Shown: positions 1 to 7,155 of the stretch, one piece after another | Numbering within the stretch: position 1 is the stretch's first letter | Layout: every line of letters starts with the position of its first letter | Source: an uncultured Clostridia bacterium | Lineage (GTDB): Bacteria > Bacillota > Clostridia > TANB77 > CAG-508 | DNA length: 14,380 nucleotides | Direction of reading: 5' to 3' | NCBI GenBank assembly: GCA_947626705.1 | Contig: CANQTJ010000029.1 | Span: 1-14,380 of the forward strand | Position numbers and translations under genes: made by a program | Notes under the pieces: generated by a model | Told to the model about the DNA's origin: nothing | Database searches by the model: none | The model's input: the letters and a program-made list of their open reading frames with translations, nothing else

Positions 1-1
1 A

Positions 2-532
2 GCAGGTATAAATGCAGGTGGTTTTGCTGATGACGGTGGAGTAGGCGCTGGTAATATTCTTTGTAATGCAACAATAATAAATAAGAAATTATTATATGGT
101 AACAAAAATACTAGATATAGTTTAATAGGATTAAGTACTGATAAAAAATTAGTATTAGGAAAATATACATTCAATGAAGCTATGAATAAAGGAATAGAAT
201 CAGCTGTAGAATTTGGACCATATATAATTGTAAATGGAAATAATCAGATTAAAAACTCTAATTCAGGAGGAATACACCCAAGAATGGCAATAGGACAAAG
301 AAAAGATGGAACTTTTATTTTTGTTGTAATAGATGGTAGACAACCAGGATATAGTATAGGTACAAATTTATTAGAATTGCAAAATATATTTAATAAATAT
401 GATGCCTATAATGCAGCTAATTTAGATGGTGGTTCATCGGCTACAATGTATTATAATGGAAAAGTTGTAAATAAAACTTCTACACCTATGGGAGAAAGAT
501 ACTTACCAAATGCTTTTATAGTAGAAAAATAA
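2..532 (+). CDS. Phosphodiester glycosidase (NAGPA-like) domain protein, 5'-truncated
   Basis: This is the 3' part of a gene that begins left of the window; the frame is open from base 2 to a TAA at 530-532. The visible 176 residues match the phosphodiester-glycosidase family, named after the mammalian uncovering enzyme NAGPA. An early GINAGGF motif is followed by GGIHPRMAIGQ, then VVIDGRQPGYSIGT, and finally NLDGGSSATM with a C-terminal GERYLPNAFIV. These are the conserved blocks of the domain, in the expected order. In bacteria such proteins are often anchored or secreted and are linked to cleaving sugar phosphodiesters at the envelope, but the substrate is rarely known. Any signal peptide or membrane anchor would lie outside the window. 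An ATG at 182 lies inside the domain and is not a credible start. The family call is firm; the substrate is unknown. Confidence 0.85.
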   Translation, partial: AGINAGGFADDGGVGAGNILCNATIINKKLLYGNKNTRYSLIGLSTDKKLVLGKYTFNEAMNKGIESAVEFGPYIIVNGNNQIKNSNSGGIHPRMAIGQRKDGTFIFVVIDGRQPGYSIGTNLLELQNIFNKYDAYNAANLDGGSSATMYYNGKVVNKTSTPMGERYLPNAFIVEK

Positions 533-662
533 ATTAGTATTATATATGATAAAATAACATATAACAAAAATAATATAATATTAATAAAAGAAAGCTATGA
601 ATAACAAAAAGTTAATATTGTAACTGAAATATAATAATAAAATAATTTTTGAATAAAATTAC

Positions 663-691
663 TTGTAAATTTAGATTTATTAGTGTAAAAT
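663..691 (+). promoter_or_regulatory. Predicted sigma-A promoter for the FemAB-alr-DUF1189-ftsH run
   Basis: TTGTAA (663-668) and TAAAAT (686-691) are separated by 17 bp, a fair match to the vegetative consensus (4/6 and 5/6). They sit about 40 bp upstream of the FemAB start, and there is no stronger candidate in the 200-bp gap after the preceding gene. In sequence this AT-rich, such matches also arise by chance. Confidence 0.4.
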
Positions 692-732
692 AATCATAAA
701 ACGTAAATAATATTAGGAGGAAAAACTAAAAT

Positions 733-1794
733 ATGAGATTTGTAACAGATGAAGACTCGAAAAAAGAATACAAGAAATTTTTAGAAAATCACGAAAGATG
801 CAACTTTCAACAATCATTAGAATGGGCAGAGATAAAAAAAACAAATTGGAAGCCAGAAGTTATATTAGCAGAAGATGAAGATAAAAATATAATAGGTTCA
901 TTATGTGTATGGATAAGAAAAATACCTGTTTTTGGTAATATAATGTATTCATCAAGAGGACCAGTATGCGATATACATGATATTTCCACATTAAAACAGC
1001 TAACAGATGGTGCAAAAGAACTAGCAAAAAAATATAATGCAATAGTATTAAGAATAGAACCAGACATAGAAAGTGATGATCAAACATTTAGAGATATAGT
1101 AACTAATTTAGGATATAAAATAAAAGATGATGCAAAAGATTTTAAAGATGAAATACAACCAAGATATGTATTTAGATTAGATATTAAAGATAAAACTGAA
1201 GAAGAAATAATGGCAGGATTTCATCAAAAATGGAGATATAATATACGTTTAGCAATAAAAAAAGGAGTGGAGGTAAAAGAAGGTACAAGAGAAGATTTAA
1301 AAGAATTTCATAAAATAATGATTGAAACTGGAAATAGAGATGGATTTATAACAAGACCATTAGAATATTTTGAGAAAATGTATGATAATATGGTACCAGA
1401 TGGACATATGAAATTATTAATGGCATATTATGACGGAAAACCAATATCAGGAGTTATACCAATTTTTTATGGAAATAAAACATGGTATTTATATGGAGCA
1501 AGTAGTAATCAACATAGAAATTTAATGCCAAACTATTTATTACAATGGGAAATGATAAAATTAGCAATTGCAAGAAAAGATGATATATATGATTTTAGAG
1601 GTGTTTCAGGAGTGGTAGATGAAAATCACCCACAATATGGATTATATAGATTTAAAAAAGGTTTTGGGGCAAAATTTACTGAATTTATAGGAGAAATATA
1701 TATACCATTTAAGCCAATAAAGTATAAACTATATAAATTTTCAGAAAAAACATTTAGAACATTAAGACAAATAAAAAGAAATATATTAAAATAA
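733..1794 (+). CDS. FemAB/FemX-type peptidoglycan aminoacyltransferase
   Basis: This 353-residue protein belongs to the FemAB family. These enzymes transfer amino acids from aminoacyl-tRNA to the lysine or DAP side chain of lipid II, forming or starting the peptidoglycan cross-bridge at the cytoplasmic membrane face. Family blocks are visible in order: an N-terminal FQQSLEWAEIKK block (25-36), YSSRGPV (72-78), KWRYNIRLAIKKGVEV (167-182), and YLYGASSNQHR (253-263) followed by YDFRGVSG (287-294). The basic, partly helical stretch around 160-200 fits the region that separates the two GNAT-like lobes. The length is close to that of FemX/MurM-like proteins. The ATG at 733 follows a perfect AGGAGG at 715-720 with a 12-nt spacer. 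It is the first gene of a run with alanine racemase 24 bp downstream, which supports a cell-wall role. The amino acid transferred cannot be read from sequence, so no symbol is given. Confidence 0.85.
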   Translation: MRFVTDEDSKKEYKKFLENHERCNFQQSLEWAEIKKTNWKPEVILAEDEDKNIIGSLCVWIRKIPVFGNIMYSSRGPVCDIHDISTLKQLTDGAKELAKKYNAIVLRIEPDIESDDQTFRDIVTNLGYKIKDDAKDFKDEIQPRYVFRLDIKDKTEEEIMAGFHQKWRYNIRLAIKKGVEVKEGTREDLKEFHKIMIETGNRDGFITRPLEYFEKMYDNMVPDGHMKLLMAYYDGKPISGVIPIFYGNKTWYLYGASSNQHRNLMPNYLLQWEMIKLAIARKDDIYDFRGVSGVVDENHPQYGLYRFKKGFGAKFTEFIGEIYIPFKPIKYKLYKFSEKTFRTLRQIKRNILK

Positions 1795-1818
1795 TTATTT
1801 TAAAATCTGGAGGGAATT

Positions 1819-2937
1819 TTGAAATCAGTAGTAATAAATAAAGAGGATTTAAGGTACAATATAGAAAAAATAAAAGAATATGCAAATATAAATTTACCAG
1901 ATGATAAAGGAAATAAAGTAAAAATAATTGCGGTAGTAAAAACAAATGGATATGGTTTAGGAATAGTAGAATATACTAATTTTCTTATTGATAATGGAAT
2001 AGATTTTTTTGCAGTTTCTACAATAGAAGAAGCTATAAAACTAAGACAATCTGGTATAAAAGAAAAAATATTAATGTTATCATCAACAAGTATAGAAGAA
2101 GAAGTTAGAACATTAATTAATAATAATATTATTATAACAATAGGCTCACAAGAAGATGTAGAAATAGCAAATAAAATTGGACAAGAGTTAAATCAAAAAA
2201 TAAAAGCACATATAAAAATAGATACAGGATTTGGAAGATATGGATTTGTATATAGTAATAGAGATGATATGATTAAAATATTAAAATCTACTGAAAATAT
2301 AAAAATAGAAGGTACATTTACTCACTTTTCAAATGCATATTATGATGATAAATATACAAAATTACAATTTAAAAGATTTATAGATTGCATAGAAGTTTTA
2401 AAAATGAATGATATAGAAACAGGAATGTTACATGCTTGTAACACATCAGCATTTATAAAATTTCCTAATATGCATTTAAATGCAGTAAGAATTGGTTCAG
2501 CATTTACAGGTAGAGTATCTTTTAAAAATACGATGGGATTAAGAAAAGTAGGATATCTAAAGTCCAAAGTTGTAGAAATAAAAAAATTACCTAAAGGATT
2601 TAATATAGGATACTCTAATGTTTATAAAACAAAAAAAGAAACAGAAATTGCAATAATTCCATCTGGTTATTCAGATGGAGTAAATATACAAGTTGGAAAT
2701 GATATGTTTAGATTTATTGATAAAATTAGATATTTAGTAGGAGATATAAAATCATTTTTCAAAAAAGAGCAATTATATGTAAAAATAAACGGAGAAAACT
2801 TACCAATCTTAGGAAGAATAGGAACATATCATATTGTAGTAGATATAACTGGAAAAGATGTAAAAACTGCAGATGAAGTAATTTTTAATGCAAATATAAA
2901 ATATATAGACAGCAATGTAAGAAGGGAGTGGGAGTAG
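1819..2937 (+). CDS. alr: Alanine racemase (PLP-dependent, fold type III)
   Basis: It interconverts L- and D-alanine, supplying D-Ala for peptidoglycan. The PLP-binding lysine is K41 in VKTNGYGLG, equivalent to the usual VKANAYGHG. The barrel continues through AVSTIEEAIKLRQSG and HIKIDTGFGRYGF. The C-terminal domain contains GYSNVYKT, whose tyrosine aligns with the catalytic Tyr of the second subunit, and the conserved PSGYSDGV. At 372 residues it is of normal length. The start is TTG at 1819, set by GGAGGG at 1809-1814 only 4-5 nt upstream; no ATG in frame fits the N-terminus. It lies 24 bp after the FemAB gene. It ends with tandem TAG TAG, and the next gene starts 3 nt after the first stop, so the two are probably translationally coupled. 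A related amino-acid racemase (serine or broad-specificity) cannot be fully excluded. Confidence 0.93.
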   Translation: MKSVVINKEDLRYNIEKIKEYANINLPDDKGNKVKIIAVVKTNGYGLGIVEYTNFLIDNGIDFFAVSTIEEAIKLRQSGIKEKILMLSSTSIEEEVRTLINNNIIITIGSQEDVEIANKIGQELNQKIKAHIKIDTGFGRYGFVYSNRDDMIKILKSTENIKIEGTFTHFSNAYYDDKYTKLQFKRFIDCIEVLKMNDIETGMLHACNTSAFIKFPNMHLNAVRIGSAFTGRVSFKNTMGLRKVGYLKSKVVEIKKLPKGFNIGYSNVYKTKKETEIAIIPSGYSDGVNIQVGNDMFRFIDKIRYLVGDIKSFFKKEQLYVKINGENLPILGRIGTYHIVVDITGKDVKTADEVIFNANIKYIDSNVRREWE

Positions 2938-2940
2938 TAG

Positions 2941-4014
2941 ATGAAAAAAGAGCAAAATAATGAAGAAAAAAAGCAACAAGAAAATGAAGAAGTAGAAATA
3001 AAAAAAGGTTTTTTTAAAAAAGTATGGTATTCAATAGATAAAATAGAAAAATATTCAGAATTATCAGCAGAAGGTTTAAAAAGAGCAATAAAATATTTAG
3101 TAATATTGGTAATGATATTAGCAATAATTTCTTCAATTGTTACAGTTTATAAATCAAGTTTAGAAGTTAAAAATATAGCACAATATATAAATGAAAAAGC
3201 ACCAGAATTTAATTATAGCAATGAAGTTTTAAATGTAGAATCGCAAGAACCAATAATAGATGATAGTACTGATTTTGGAAAAATAATTATAGATACAAAT
3301 ACAGAAGATGAACAAAAGATTAATGAATACTTAAATGATAAACAACAAGAAACAACAATATTAATATTAAAAGATAAATTAATATTAAAGGAAATAGGTA
3401 TTCAACAAGAACAAATATATAAGTATAATGACTTATTTGGAGAAATGGGAATATCAGAATTTAATAAACAAGAATTAGTCAACTTTTTATCTAGTTCAAA
3501 GATGATAACATTATACTTTAATTTATTTTTAGCTTTAGTAATATACGCTTTTATAATATATTTAATAAATACAATATTTAATGTATTATTAATAGGTATT
3601 TTAGGTTATTTCACATCATTATTGTTAAGACTAAGAATAAGATTTGTAGCAATATTTAATATGGCAGTATATTCTATAACTTTACCAACAATATTGAATA
3701 TGGTTTATATTGGAATTAATGCGTTCTTTAACTATAATATAAAATATTTTGATATAATGTATATGCTAGTAGCATCAATCTATATTATAGCAGCAATATT
3801 TATATTAAAAGCAGAATTTAATAAAAAACAGGGAGAAGTTCAAAAAATAGTTGAAGTACAAGATAAACTAAAAGAAGAAATAAAAAAAGAAGACGAAAAA
3901 AATAGCGAAGAAGAAAAAAAGGAAGAAAATAAAGAAACAGGAAAAAAAGACAAAAAAGAAAAAACAGATGAAGATGATACAAAAGGGGAAGAACCAGAAG
4001 GTTCAAATGCTTAA
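2941..4014 (+). CDS. DUF1189-like polytopic membrane protein with charged C-terminal tail
   Basis: This 357-residue membrane protein has no known biochemical role. The N-terminus is charged and cytosolic-looking (1-48). One membrane helix (about 49-70) is followed by an extracytoplasmic-type segment (about 71-187). A cluster of further helices comes next (about 188-229, probably two; 236-262; 270-290), then a Lys/Glu-rich tail (about 292-357) that is probably helical or coiled. The layout of a first helix, an outside domain carrying a FGKIIIDT motif (112-119) and a C-terminal helix bundle resembles DUF1189 proteins of Bacillota. I assign it to that family on architecture and motif rather than on an alignment. 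The ATG follows GGAG at 2931-2934 with a 6-nt spacer. It lies between alanine racemase and ftsH, with short gaps on both sides, so a role in envelope maintenance or as a client of the protease is plausible but inferred. Confidence 0.65.
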   Translation: MKKEQNNEEKKQQENEEVEIKKGFFKKVWYSIDKIEKYSELSAEGLKRAIKYLVILVMILAIISSIVTVYKSSLEVKNIAQYINEKAPEFNYSNEVLNVESQEPIIDDSTDFGKIIIDTNTEDEQKINEYLNDKQQETTILILKDKLILKEIGIQQEQIYKYNDLFGEMGISEFNKQELVNFLSSSKMITLYFNLFLALVIYAFIIYLINTIFNVLLIGILGYFTSLLLRLRIRFVAIFNMAVYSITLPTILNMVYIGINAFFNYNIKYFDIMYMLVASIYIIAAIFILKAEFNKKQGEVQKIVEVQDKLKEEIKKEDEKNSEEEKKEENKETGKKDKKEKTDEDDTKGEEPEGSNA

Positions 4015-4045
4015 AAATAAAATATAAGAAAGGAACAAAATATAA

Positions 4046-5845
4046 ATGAACAAAAATAAAGAAGGTAAAAATAACAAACAAAATAAGGGGTTACTAATAT
4101 CTGCCATAACATTAATTGCAATAATAATTATATTAGCTGGAGTTGCAATATATTTTGCAACTTCAAATAAAAATAATGATGATAAAACAATTGCATATAC
4201 AGATTTAATAGAACAAATTTCTTATGGTAATGTAGAAAAGGTAGAAATGACAGTTGGAAGTACAAGTATAAAAGTAAAAATGAAAGATCAAGAAGAAGAA
4301 AAAAAATCAATTGTTCCAAATACAGAAGCTTTTATAGAACTAGTACAACAAAAGAAATTAGAGGGAAATGATATAAAATTAGAACAAAAATCTAAAAATG
4401 CTTTGCTTCAAATACCAGCGACATTATTAAGCTTATTGCCTACATTAATAATGGTAGCATTATTTGTAATGATATTTAAAATGCAGGGATTAGGAGAAAA
4501 AGGACAAGTATATGAAGATACAGAAAGAAAAACAAAAATAAGATTTGAAGATGTTGCAGGATTAGATGAAGAAAAAGAGGAATTAATAGAAATAGTAGAT
4601 TTCCTAAAAAGACCAGAAAAATTCAGCAAAATGGGAGCTAAAATTCCAAAAGGAGTTTTATTATATGGAAAACCAGGAACTGGTAAAACATTAATAGCAA
4701 AAGCTATAGCTGGTGAAGCTGATGTTCCATTTATATCAATGAGTGGTTCAGAGTTTATAGAAATGTTTGCAGGACTTGGGGCATCAAGAGTAAGAAAATT
4801 AATTGATAAAGCAAGAAAATTATCACCTTGTATAGTATTTATTGATGAAATAGATGCAATAGGAGCTAGAAGAACATCCAATAGTGGAGCAGAAACAGAA
4901 AATAATCAAACATTAAATCAATTATTAGTTGAAATGGACGGTTTTAGTTCAGAAGAAACAATAATAGTATTAGCTGCAACAAACAGACCGGAAATGCTAG
5001 ATAATGCTTTATTAAGACCAGGAAGATTTGATAGGCAAATAACAATACCAACACCTGATTTAAAAGGTAGATTAGATATATTAAAAATACACAGTAAAGA
5101 TAAAAGATTATCAGATGAAGTAAATTTAGAAAGTATAGCAGAAGACACAGCAGGATTTACAGGAGCAGAACTTGCAAATATTTTAAATGAAGGAGCAATT
5201 ATTGCTACAATAAAAAAACATGAAGAAATTGAAAATTCAGATATAGAAGAAGCAGTTAAAAAAGTTACAGTAGGTTTAGAAAAACATAGTAGAGTATATT
5301 CAGAAAAAGATAAAAAATTAACAGCATATCATGAAGCTGGACATGCAGTAGTTAGCAAGTATCTACCAACTCAAACAGATGTAAAAGAAGTATCTATAAT
5401 ACCAAGAGGAGTTGCAGGTGGATATACAATGTATAAATCTGATGAAGATAAATACTATATATCAAAAACAGAAATGAAAGAAAAATTAATTGCATTATTA
5501 GGTGGTAGAGCAGCAGAAAAATTAGTACTAGATGATATTTCAACAGGAGCAAGTAACGATATTGAAGTTGCAACAAAAATTGCAAGAGAGATGGTTACTA
5601 AATATGGAATGAGTGATAACTTAGGACCAATAGATTTTCAAGGAAAAGAGCAAAATGATATGTTTGTATTTGGAGAAAACATTGGAGATAAAATTGGACA
5701 AGAAGTAAAATTATTGATAGATGAAGCTTATAAAGAGGCTCAAAAATTATTAATGGACCACAGAGATAAGTTAGATACTATTGCGCAAACGTTATTACAA
5801 AAGGAGAAAATAAATGAACAAGAATTTAAGAAAATATTTGAATAA
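4046..5845 (+). CDS. ftsH: FtsH-family ATP-dependent membrane zinc metalloprotease
   Basis: This membrane-anchored AAA+ protease degrades membrane and regulatory proteins. One N-terminal helix (about 15-38), a small extracytoplasmic domain and a second helix (about 122-147) precede the ATPase. Walker A is GKPGTGKT (208-215), Walker B is IVFIDEID (263-270), and the second region of homology with its arginine fingers is ATNRPEMLDNALLRPGRFDR (311-330). The protease domain has HEAGH (429-433) and the third zinc ligand, probably D505 in GASNDIEVAT. The length (599) is slightly below that of E. coli FtsH. Several positions are unlike the usual housekeeping FtsH: the pore loop reads MFAGLG instead of MFVGVG, Walker A has GKP instead of GPP, and the DERE motif before TLNQ is replaced by ETEN. 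It may therefore be a second FtsH paralogue. The ATG follows AAGGA at 4030-4034. No clear terminator follows the gene. Confidence 0.93.
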   Translation: MNKNKEGKNNKQNKGLLISAITLIAIIIILAGVAIYFATSNKNNDDKTIAYTDLIEQISYGNVEKVEMTVGSTSIKVKMKDQEEEKKSIVPNTEAFIELVQQKKLEGNDIKLEQKSKNALLQIPATLLSLLPTLIMVALFVMIFKMQGLGEKGQVYEDTERKTKIRFEDVAGLDEEKEELIEIVDFLKRPEKFSKMGAKIPKGVLLYGKPGTGKTLIAKAIAGEADVPFISMSGSEFIEMFAGLGASRVRKLIDKARKLSPCIVFIDEIDAIGARRTSNSGAETENNQTLNQLLVEMDGFSSEETIIVLAATNRPEMLDNALLRPGRFDRQITIPTPDLKGRLDILKIHSKDKRLSDEVNLESIAEDTAGFTGAELANILNEGAIIATIKKHEEIENSDIEEAVKKVTVGLEKHSRVYSEKDKKLTAYHEAGHAVVSKYLPTQTDVKEVSIIPRGVAGGYTMYKSDEDKYYISKTEMKEKLIALLGGRAAEKLVLDDISTGASNDIEVATKIAREMVTKYGMSDNLGPIDFQGKEQNDMFVFGENIGDKIGQEVKLLIDEAYKEAQKLLMDHRDKLDTIAQTLLQKEKINEQEFKKIFE

Positions 5846-5857
5846 TAGATAAAAAGC

Positions 5858-5886
5858 TTTTCAAAAGTATAAAAATATGATATAAT
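5858..5886 (+). promoter_or_regulatory. Strong extended -10 promoter for the 64-residue protein gene
   Basis: A perfect TATAAT (5881-5886) is preceded by TGA, which makes an extended -10 (TGnTATAAT). A -35 of TTTTCA (5858-5863, 4/6) lies at the ideal 17-bp spacing. Transcription would begin near 5893, leaving a leader of about 50 nt before the ATG at 5945. This is one of the best promoter matches in the window. Confidence 0.75.
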
Positions 5887-5944
5887 AAAAATGAAACAAG
5901 TAATTATAAATCCTAGATTATATAGGAGAAAGGGAAAAAACAAT

Positions 5945-6139
5945 ATGAACAAGTGGACAGACGAAATGATAATTGTTGCAATGGAGATTTTATCTTATAT
6001 TGCTTCTAAAAAGGAAAGCAACGAAAAGATTTCTTTGAGAACTGCCTATGAGGAAAAGGGCGTTTCAGAGGAGTTGCAACTTTCTAAACAGGAGATTGAA
6101 GAAATTTCCAAAGAGCTACTTAATTGGTGTGCCGATTAA
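5945..6139 (+). CDS. Small acidic protein of unknown function (64 aa)
   Basis: I do not recognise this protein. It has 64 residues, no signal peptide or membrane helix, and is acidic (about 15 Asp/Glu against 8 Lys/Arg). It is probably mostly helical: an N-terminal helix with WTDEMIIVAMEILSYIAS, a Lys/Glu-rich middle, and a C-terminal helix KQEIEEISKELLNW ending CAD. The ATG at 5945 follows AGGAG (5924-5928) and AGGGA (5931-5935). An upstream in-frame ATG at 5891 falls at or before the predicted transcription start and has no ribosome-binding site, so I reject it. Codon use differs from the neighbours: 26 of 64 codons end in G or C, against 9 of the first 60 in the transketolase gene. Ile is mostly ATT and GAG outnumbers GAA. 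It has its own promoter and terminator, so it is expressed independently. Possible readings are a recently acquired gene or a highly expressed small regulator. Confidence 0.75.
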   Translation: MNKWTDEMIIVAMEILSYIASKKESNEKISLRTAYEEKGVSEELQLSKQEIEEISKELLNWCAD

Positions 6140-6165
6140 AAGATTGGTGCTCTTGTTAAAATCTG

Positions 6166-6197
6166 AAAAGCTGAGGGTTAAAATTCTCTCAGCTTTT
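6166..6197 (+). terminator. Rho-independent terminator after the 64-residue protein gene
   Basis: AAAAGCTGAGGG (6166-6177) pairs with CTCTCAGCTTTT (6186-6197), giving a 12-bp stem with one G-T pair and an 8-nt loop. The T-rich tail is ATCTTTT. The stem starts 26 nt after the stop codon. It is the clearest terminator in the window and separates this unit from the transketolase gene. Confidence 0.85.
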
Positions 6198-6280
6198 ATC
6201 TTTTAAAATGAGAATAGTTTAAATAAATGTAAGTATATTTTTTTGAATAAAATTTTAACATAAGAAAGAAGGAAATTATA

Positions 6281-7114
6281 GTGACTATGAAAAATGAAAA
6301 AATAGAAAATATAGAAGAATTAAAGCAAATTGCAAAAAAAATAAGGCAGGGGATTATTGAATCTGTATATTCAGGTAAATCTGGACATCCAGGTGGTTCA
6401 TTATCAATAGCTGATATAATGACAGTATTATATTTTAATGAAATGAATATAAACCCTGAAAATCCCAAAGATGAAGATAGAGATAGATTAGTATTATCAA
6501 AAGGACATTGTGCTCCTGCATTATATTCTGCTTTAGCAAATAAAGGATTTTTTGATGTACAAGAACTAAAAAGCCTAAGAAATATAGAAAGTAGATTACA
6601 GGGACATCCAGATATGAAAAAAATACCTGGTGTAGATATGACAACAGGCTCATTAGGACAAGGATTATCATCTGCTAATGGAATGGCAATAGCTGGAAAG
6701 TTAGATAACAAAAATTATAGAGTATATTGCATATTAGGAGATGGTGAAATAGAAGAAGGGCAAATTTGGGAAGCAGCAATGGCATCTTCAAAATATAAAT
6801 TAGATAATTTATGTGTAATAGTAGATAATAATAATTTACAAATAGATGGAACAATTGAAGAAGTTATGAGTTCATATCCAATAGATGAAAAATTTAGAAG
6901 TTTTGGATTTCAAGTAATAAACATAGATGGACACGATATTGAAGAAATAATAAAAGGATTTGAAGTTGCAAAAAATATAAAAGAAAAACCAACCTGCATA
7001 ATAGCTAAAACAATAAAGGGAAAAGGAGTATCTTTTATGGAAAATAAGGCGGAATGGCATGGAAAAGCTCCAAATGAAGAACAGTACAATAAAGCTATGA
7101 AAGAACTATTATAA
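6281..7114 (+). CDS. Transketolase, N-terminal (thiamine-diphosphate-binding) subunit
   Basis: This 277-residue protein corresponds to the N-terminal half of transketolase, which moves two-carbon ketol units between sugar phosphates in the non-oxidative pentose phosphate pathway. Conserved pieces are SGHPGGSLS (H36), LSKGH (H76), GHPD (H109) and TTGSLGQGLS. The thiamine-diphosphate/Mg motif starts at GDGE (153-156) and ends at NNN (183-185). It ends with WHGKAPN, as is usual for the stand-alone N-terminal subunits of split transketolases. The start is GTG at 6281, 7 nt after AAGGA (6269-6273); an ATG two codons later is 13 nt away and less likely. The C-terminal subunit normally lies immediately downstream. 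Here the next gene is an RNase E/G 41 bp away, so the partner must be encoded elsewhere or be missing. No convincing promoter is visible in the 83-bp gap upstream. Confidence 0.93.
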   Translation: MTMKNEKIENIEELKQIAKKIRQGIIESVYSGKSGHPGGSLSIADIMTVLYFNEMNINPENPKDEDRDRLVLSKGHCAPALYSALANKGFFDVQELKSLRNIESRLQGHPDMKKIPGVDMTTGSLGQGLSSANGMAIAGKLDNKNYRVYCILGDGEIEEGQIWEAAMASSKYKLDNLCVIVDNNNLQIDGTIEEVMSSYPIDEKFRSFGFQVINIDGHDIEEIIKGFEVAKNIKEKPTCIIAKTIKGKGVSFMENKAEWHGKAPNEEQYNKAMKELL

Positions 7115-7155
7115 ATAGCAACTAAACAGCTAAAGGATATAGAAAGGAAAATAAG

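Noticed and set aside
541..564. Hairpin TATATG/CATATA after the first gene as a terminator
   Set aside because: The stem is six A/T-rich pairs with a 9-nt loop and no T-tract after it; such structures are common by chance at this composition.
4408..4881. A 157-codon open frame on the minus strand
   Set aside because: It is fully inside ftsH, antisense to its conserved ATPase motifs, and its translation is low-complexity Ser/Ile/Asn-rich. It is a shadow of the real gene.
5852..5867. Palindrome AAAAGCTTTT and CTTTTCAAAAG as a terminator for ftsH
   Set aside because: The stems are short and overlapping, with essentially no loop and no T-tract; the bases also form the -35 element of the next promoter.
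646..6253. A shared 15-mer (TTTTTGAATAAAATT) upstream of both the FemAB and transketolase genes
   Set aside because: At this A+T content several 15-base matches of pure low-complexity type are expected by chance in a window of this size, and their distances to the start codons differ.
6196..6711. A 171-codon open frame on the minus strand
   Set aside because: It is antisense to the conserved N-terminal transketolase motifs, begins in the terminator region, has no ribosome-binding site, and shows no recognisable domain.
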